Assembly (NCBI GenBank): GCA_024639165.1
Contig: JAHEIX010000007.1
Coordinates: forward strand, 1 to 25,801
From: UBA7446 sp024639165
Lineage (GTDB): Bacteria; Bacteroidota; Bacteroidia; Flavobacteriales; Flavobacteriaceae
DNA: 25,801 bases
Direction of reading: 5' to 3'
The notes under the pieces are model-generated. The model had not been told where the DNA came from and made no database searches. It was given only the letters and a program-made list of their open reading frames with translations. Of this stretch, positions 23,317 through 25,801 are shown piece after piece. A program made the translations under genes and the position numbers. Each line of letters opens with the position of its first letter. The stretch's first letter is position 1.

Positions 23317-23835
23317 ATGCAGGGCAAAATCCAAAGTACTGACTTCGGGGGGCTGACACCGCCCGAGCAGTTCCTGCTGCACGACGAGAGTGCTGTGAAT
23401 TACGCAGAGCGTCTGGGTGAGCTAATGGCAGACCTGGCACCAGCCAACTACATCGAGCGGCGGCAGGTTGAGCTCATCGCGCAGGCGGACGTGGATGTGG
23501 ACCGGCAGCGGCGCATCATTGCGGAGTGCCTGCACCCATCCGCGGCGGTGAGCCACCCACAGCGGGCCATCATAGATTGGCGCAGGGCCCACGTTGACGC
23601 TTCTGATGAAGCCTCAGCCAACAGAGAAGACCGCCGCACTGCACCGCCCGAAGGTGACCCTTACGCCACAAAAGCCATAGCGCAGGCCTACGCCAATCAG
23701 CACTCAGCCCTAGAATTGCACTACAAGGCATTGGCGGATGCAGAAAAGCGCCGCCGCATATCTATAGAATTCCTATATTCTATGCAGGACAGGCGGGCGC
23801 GGGCAAAAATCCCCGACGCAGAGGTCATAGAGTGA
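23317..23835 (+). CDS. Hypothetical protein, charged and alpha-helical
   Basis: 172 residues from ATG 23317; a GTG at 23284 would add 11. I do not recognise it by motif. It is polar, rich in Ala, Arg and Glu, predicted mostly helical, with RRQVELIAQADVDVDRQRRI and QHSALELHYKALADAEKRRR. This resembles the C-terminal half of a widespread uncharacterised bacterial family in which a 'NALRHG' N-terminus precedes a helical domain; here the next gene carries the NARRHG part. No membrane segment or signal. It is GC-rich (40 of 60 bases at 23461-23520). It overlaps the next gene by 4 nt, so the two are coupled. Function unknown. Confidence 0.65.
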   Translation: MQGKIQSTDFGGLTPPEQFLLHDESAVNYAERLGELMADLAPANYIERRQVELIAQADVDVDRQRRIIAECLHPSAAVSHPQRAIIDWRRAHVDASDEASANREDRRTAPPEGDPYATKAIAQAYANQHSALELHYKALADAEKRRRISIEFLYSMQDRRARAKIPDAEVIE

Positions 23836-24287
23836 GCGCAAGACCCGCCAACGCCCAGAATGCGAGGCGCCACGGGGTGCTGGGTGACCCCGACCCAGAG
23901 CGCGTCAACGACCTCCTGACAAACATCCTAGCGGCCGCCCCAAGCAGCGGGACGTTCACGGGCGCAGAGGCCCTAACAAAACGCGAGTTGGCCGCCCTAG
24001 CCTTAGCTGACAGCGAGGCGCGGCTCGATGCGGCGCACGCCCACTACGTCGCCTGCCAGCCCGAGGACGCTGACGTCGAAATGCGCAAGATGAGCGATAT
24101 GCTGGAAGACTTGCTCTACATGGATGATATGCTCGACGAAACCAAGCGCGAGGCCATCCGCCGGATATTTCGAGTGGAGAGGTTTGACACAAGGGCGCGG
24201 GTCTCGCGCCAGCGGCTGGCGCTGCGCTACCTGAAGGAGGCCCGCGCGCGTCGCGACAGGGCGCTCTCTGCCTTCCTGTTGCATTAA
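23832..24287 (+). CDS. Hypothetical protein with NARRHG motif
   Basis: 151 residues, GTG start overlapping the previous TGA by 4 nt (GTGA). MSARPANAQNARRHGVLGDP contains the NA-x-RHG-type motif found at the N-terminus of many small uncharacterised proteins on mobile elements. The remainder is helical and charged (LALADSEARLDAAHAHYVAC, MLEDLLYMDDMLDETKREAI) and ends with several Arg-rich turns. There is no known catalytic motif. The pair sits between an integrase module and a VanZ-like gene, so it is probably element cargo. Function unknown. Confidence 0.65.
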   Translation: MSARPANAQNARRHGVLGDPDPERVNDLLTNILAAAPSSGTFTGAEALTKRELAALALADSEARLDAAHAHYVACQPEDADVEMRKMSDMLEDLLYMDDMLDETKREAIRRIFRVERFDTRARVSRQRLALRYLKEARARRDRALSAFLLH

Positions 24288-24339
24288 GATAGGACTGAGG
24301 AAGAAGTGCTATGAGGGCAAACCCTTCCGGCGCATCTCT

Positions 24340-24356
24340 AAGTGCACTATGCACTT
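24340..24356. repeat. Perfect inverted repeat in intergenic DNA
   Basis: AAGTGCA-CTA-TGCACTT, a 7-bp stem with a 3-nt loop, about 50 nt after the stop of the NARRHG gene. No T-run follows, so an intrinsic terminator is doubtful, although its place between convergent genes (unknown pair on plus, vanZ on minus) would suit one. Nothing else was seen between 24288 and 24461. Confidence 0.4.
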
Positions 24357-24461
24357 GCTACGGCACCACAGCGCCCAAGAGCCAGCATCCCTACCCGTTT
24401 TGCAGAAAACCTATTTTACCGAAACAAACCAAATCACAACTCTAAGGAGAGTTAAGCGATC

Positions 24462-24809
24462 TCAACGGATGCATCTAATACCCAACCCCAGCAAGAGGCC
24501 GGCTGCAGCGCCAGCCATGTCCGCCACCCAGTCGTTGATATCCGCACTGCGACCAAACTGGGGCTGGATGAGCTCGATCGCCCCACCGAAGGCGGCGGCT
24601 CCAATAAAGAGCCCGACAAAGAGCAGGCCGAGCGGAACGCGTCGCGACAGGGCTGCAGGCAACACGAGCAGCCCAAAGGCCGCGAGGTGCACGAGCTTGT
24701 CGGTGCCAGTTGGGACGGACTGGGGCACATCAACAGGCCAGAGCATTGCAACGGCGAGGCCTGCGGCCAAGAGACCCGTGAGGATGCGACGTGGGGAGAG
24801 GAAATACAT
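24462..24809 (-). CDS. VanZ-like family membrane protein
   Basis: 115 residues. About four hydrophobic segments: LTGLLAAGLAVAMLW near the start, LVHLAAFGLLVLPAAL, LGLLFVGLFIGAAAFGG and MAGAAAGLLLGLG. Diagnostic VanZ features are DKLVHLAAFG and GGAIELIQPQFGRSADINDWVAD, in which the E-x-x-Q and D-x-x-D-x-x-x-N/D positions are conserved. VanZ was named from a teicoplanin-resistance protein, but most chromosomal members have no known role. It is the only minus-strand gene of its group; GC-rich and probably native to this flank. Confidence 0.85.
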   Translation of the reverse strand: MYFLSPRRILTGLLAAGLAVAMLWPVDVPQSVPTGTDKLVHLAAFGLLVLPAALSRRVPLGLLFVGLFIGAAAFGGAIELIQPQFGRSADINDWVADMAGAAAGLLLGLGIRCIR

Positions 24810-25039
24810 GGGCGCGGCTTAGGCGTTGGCACGCAGTTACGCAAGTCTGGGCTGTGATTGCAGGTGGCGGAATTGCTTGTGAGATTGGGGCGGTGCGTTG
24901 AAAGCGACTACACCGTGCCGAGCATTGGGTGCTTAAAGGACAAAAGGGAAAGTAACATCTCATTTCAAGGTGACGCCAAACACACAAGCCCTTTGGCAAG
25001 CCCCCAGTTAAGGAACAGTCCCCGTGGAGTTGTCATTTG
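24810..25039. other. Intergenic stretch without a recognised feature
   Basis: From the vanZ start to the toxin-antitoxin control region. Short open frames on both strands have no family features or ribosome sites. A promoter for vanZ is expected here on the minus strand, but I see no good hexamer pair. Confidence 0.5.
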
Positions 25040-25075
25040 ATTTGTTGACAACAAATTGTTATAACTAATGTTATA
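25040..25075 (+). promoter_or_regulatory. Promoter and twin operators of the AbrB-Doc operon
   Basis: ATTTGTTGACAACAAAT (25040-25056) is a perfect inverted repeat, 8 bp each side of one central A; its middle is the consensus -35 TTGACA (25045-25050). TATAAC-TAAT-GTTATA (25060-25075) is a second perfect repeat, 6 bp each side, over the -10 position (TGTTAT at 25069-25074, 18-bp spacer). Two palindromes covering both promoter hexamers is the pattern expected for autoregulation by a toxin-antitoxin complex. The antitoxin ATG is 28 nt further on. Confidence 0.65.
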
Positions 25076-25102
25076 CAAGTCCCTGGTATATGGAGATTTA
25101 CA

Positions 25103-25327
25103 ATGACTGCACTTAAAATCACGTCCGTTGGAAACTCCGCTGGCGTACTCTTACCAAAAGAGCTCCTAGCCAAGTTACGGGTCGACAAGGGCGACCTATT
25201 GCATGTCATTGAGACGGAGAACGGCATTGAGCTGACGGCCTATGATCCAACCTTTGATGCGCAAATGGCGTTGGCCGAAGAGATTATGCGCGAAGATCGT
25301 GATGTATTGCGGCGACTGGCTAAATGA
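25103..25327 (+). CDS. AbrB/MazE-type antitoxin
   Basis: 74 residues. MTALKITSVGNSAGVLLPKE is the swapped-hairpin AbrB/MazE/SpoVT DNA-binding domain ('K-x-T-x-x-GNS-x-x-V-x-LPKE'), complete to about residue 47. The C-terminal tail AQMALAEEIMREDRDVLRRL would be the disordered or helical segment that covers the toxin. GGAG at 25092-25095 gives a good ribosome site 7 nt before the ATG. Its stop overlaps the toxin start by 4 nt (ATGA). It should bind the two palindromes upstream. The partner is Doc rather than MazF, so it stands where Phd is found in the phage P1 system. Confidence 0.88.
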   Translation: MTALKITSVGNSAGVLLPKELLAKLRVDKGDLLHVIETENGIELTAYDPTFDAQMALAEEIMREDRDVLRRLAK

Positions 25328-25722
25328 GGGAGCCGATATGGATTAATTTGCGGGTCATAAAAGCTTTTCATGACCGACAAATTAACGAGCACGGCGGACT
25401 ACCAGGGCTGCGAGATGGAGGCTTGCTCCTGTCAGCCCTATCGAGGCCCGAAAATGCGTACCACTACTCAGAACCAAAGCCAGACATTGCTGAACTGACT
25501 GCAGCCTACGGTTTCGGCCTGTCAAAAAATCACCCGTTCAATGATGCAAATAAGCGGACTGCACTCATCGCAATGCGCCTATTTCTGAAATTAAACGGGT
25601 TCGACCTAGCCGCCTCGGCTGAGGAAAAGTACGCCACGATTATTCGCGTGGCCGCGAGCGAAATGAGCGAGGCTGAACTTGCGCAGTGGATCAGGGGTAA
25701 ACTCAGAGAGATCAGAAATTAG
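25324..25722 (+). CDS. doc: Death-on-curing (Doc) family toxin
   Basis: 132 residues, Fic/Doc fold. The active-site loop HPFNDANKRTA starts at His70 and matches the Doc consensus H-x-F-x-D-A-N-K-R-T, with the Lys that distinguishes Doc from AMP-transferring Fic proteins (which have G-x-GR). In the family, Doc phosphorylates elongation factor EF-Tu and stops translation until antitoxin returns. GLPGLRDGGLLLSALSRPE (25-43) is the usual N-terminal segment. It is complete and directly coupled to the antitoxin. Its position beside an integrase suggests that it stabilises the accessory region, which is inference. Confidence 0.93.
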   Translation: MREPIWINLRVIKAFHDRQINEHGGLPGLRDGGLLLSALSRPENAYHYSEPKPDIAELTAAYGFGLSKNHPFNDANKRTALIAMRLFLKLNGFDLAASAEEKYATIIRVAASEMSEAELAQWIRGKLREIRN

Positions 25723-25745
25723 GATTGGCGCCCGCATTTTATGCA

Positions 25746-25780
25746 AAGGCATAGTCTTTGAGATCAACGGCTTATGCCTT
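25746..25780. repeat. Inverted repeat downstream of doc
   Basis: AAGGCATA (25746-25753) and TATGCCTT (25773-25780), 8 bp perfect, with a 19-nt loop. The location after doc would suit a terminator, but the loop is long and no T-run follows. It could also be one arm of a recombination site. Low certainty. Confidence 0.3.
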
Positions 25781-25801
25781 CCGCTAATCAGGCATTATTT
25801 C

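Noticed and set aside
1..25801. CRISPR arrays, tRNA or rRNA genes, insertion sequences.
   Set aside because: No regular repeat-spacer pattern, no cloverleaf-like sequence and no transposase were found on either strand; the only recombinase is the tyrosine integrase.

Overview
The window looks like part of an alphaproteobacterial chromosome, probably a marine Rhodobacterales-type organism. The GC-rich flanks, the CysNC fusion, the small Xre/VanZ/AbrB-Doc genes and the protein styles fit this, but no rRNA or other marker gene is present to prove it. The central 20 kb is a polysaccharide assembly locus, and what stands out is its commitment to sulfation.

Layout. (1) 1-206: GC-rich 3' end of a phosphomannomutase/phosphoglucomutase. 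(2) 266-7357: precursor supply. Sugar-nucleotide genes ugd (UDP-glucuronate), galU (UDP-glucose) and manC (GDP-mannose) are interleaved with a complete PAPS module: cysD and cysNC make the sulfate donor PAPS, and cysQ removes the by-product PAP. (3) 7357-20491: a very AT-rich block on one strand. It holds a Wzx-type flippase, a Wzy-type polymerase/ligase, three GT4 glycosyltransferases, a secreted beta-helix (pectate-lyase-fold) protein, a GDP-mannose 3,5-epimerase with all plant-enzyme catalytic residues, and seven very different sulfotransferase-like genes (six open, one broken). Genes abut or overlap by 1-11 nt, so the whole run from cysQ to the last sulfotransferase reads as one operon of about 20 kb.

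(4) 20708-22042: a scar zone of three dead genes: a GDP-fucose synthase with a +1 A-tract frameshift and a nonsense codon, a galE 5' fragment with a 10-bp deletion, and a galU 3' fragment fused to it. The galU fragment echoes the intact galU at 2265, so galU sequences bracket the locus. (5) 22061-25801: GC-rich accessory DNA with a tyrosine recombinase, a divergent Xre regulator with palindromic operators in between, two coupled genes of unknown function, a VanZ-like membrane protein, and an AbrB-Doc toxin-antitoxin pair with two palindromes over its promoter.

How it works together (inference from families): mannose-1-P becomes GDP-mannose (ManC) and then GDP-L-galactose (GME); glucose-1-P becomes UDP-glucose (GalU) and then UDP-glucuronate (Ugd). 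GT4 enzymes build a repeat unit, Wzx flips it, Wzy polymerises it, and several PAPS-dependent sulfotransferases decorate it. CysDNC feeds them and CysQ clears PAP. The predicted product is a highly sulfated, probably L-galactose- and glucuronate-containing exopolysaccharide or capsule, a bacterial counterpart of algal or animal sulfated glycans. The initiating phosphoglycosyltransferase and outer-membrane export genes are not in the window.
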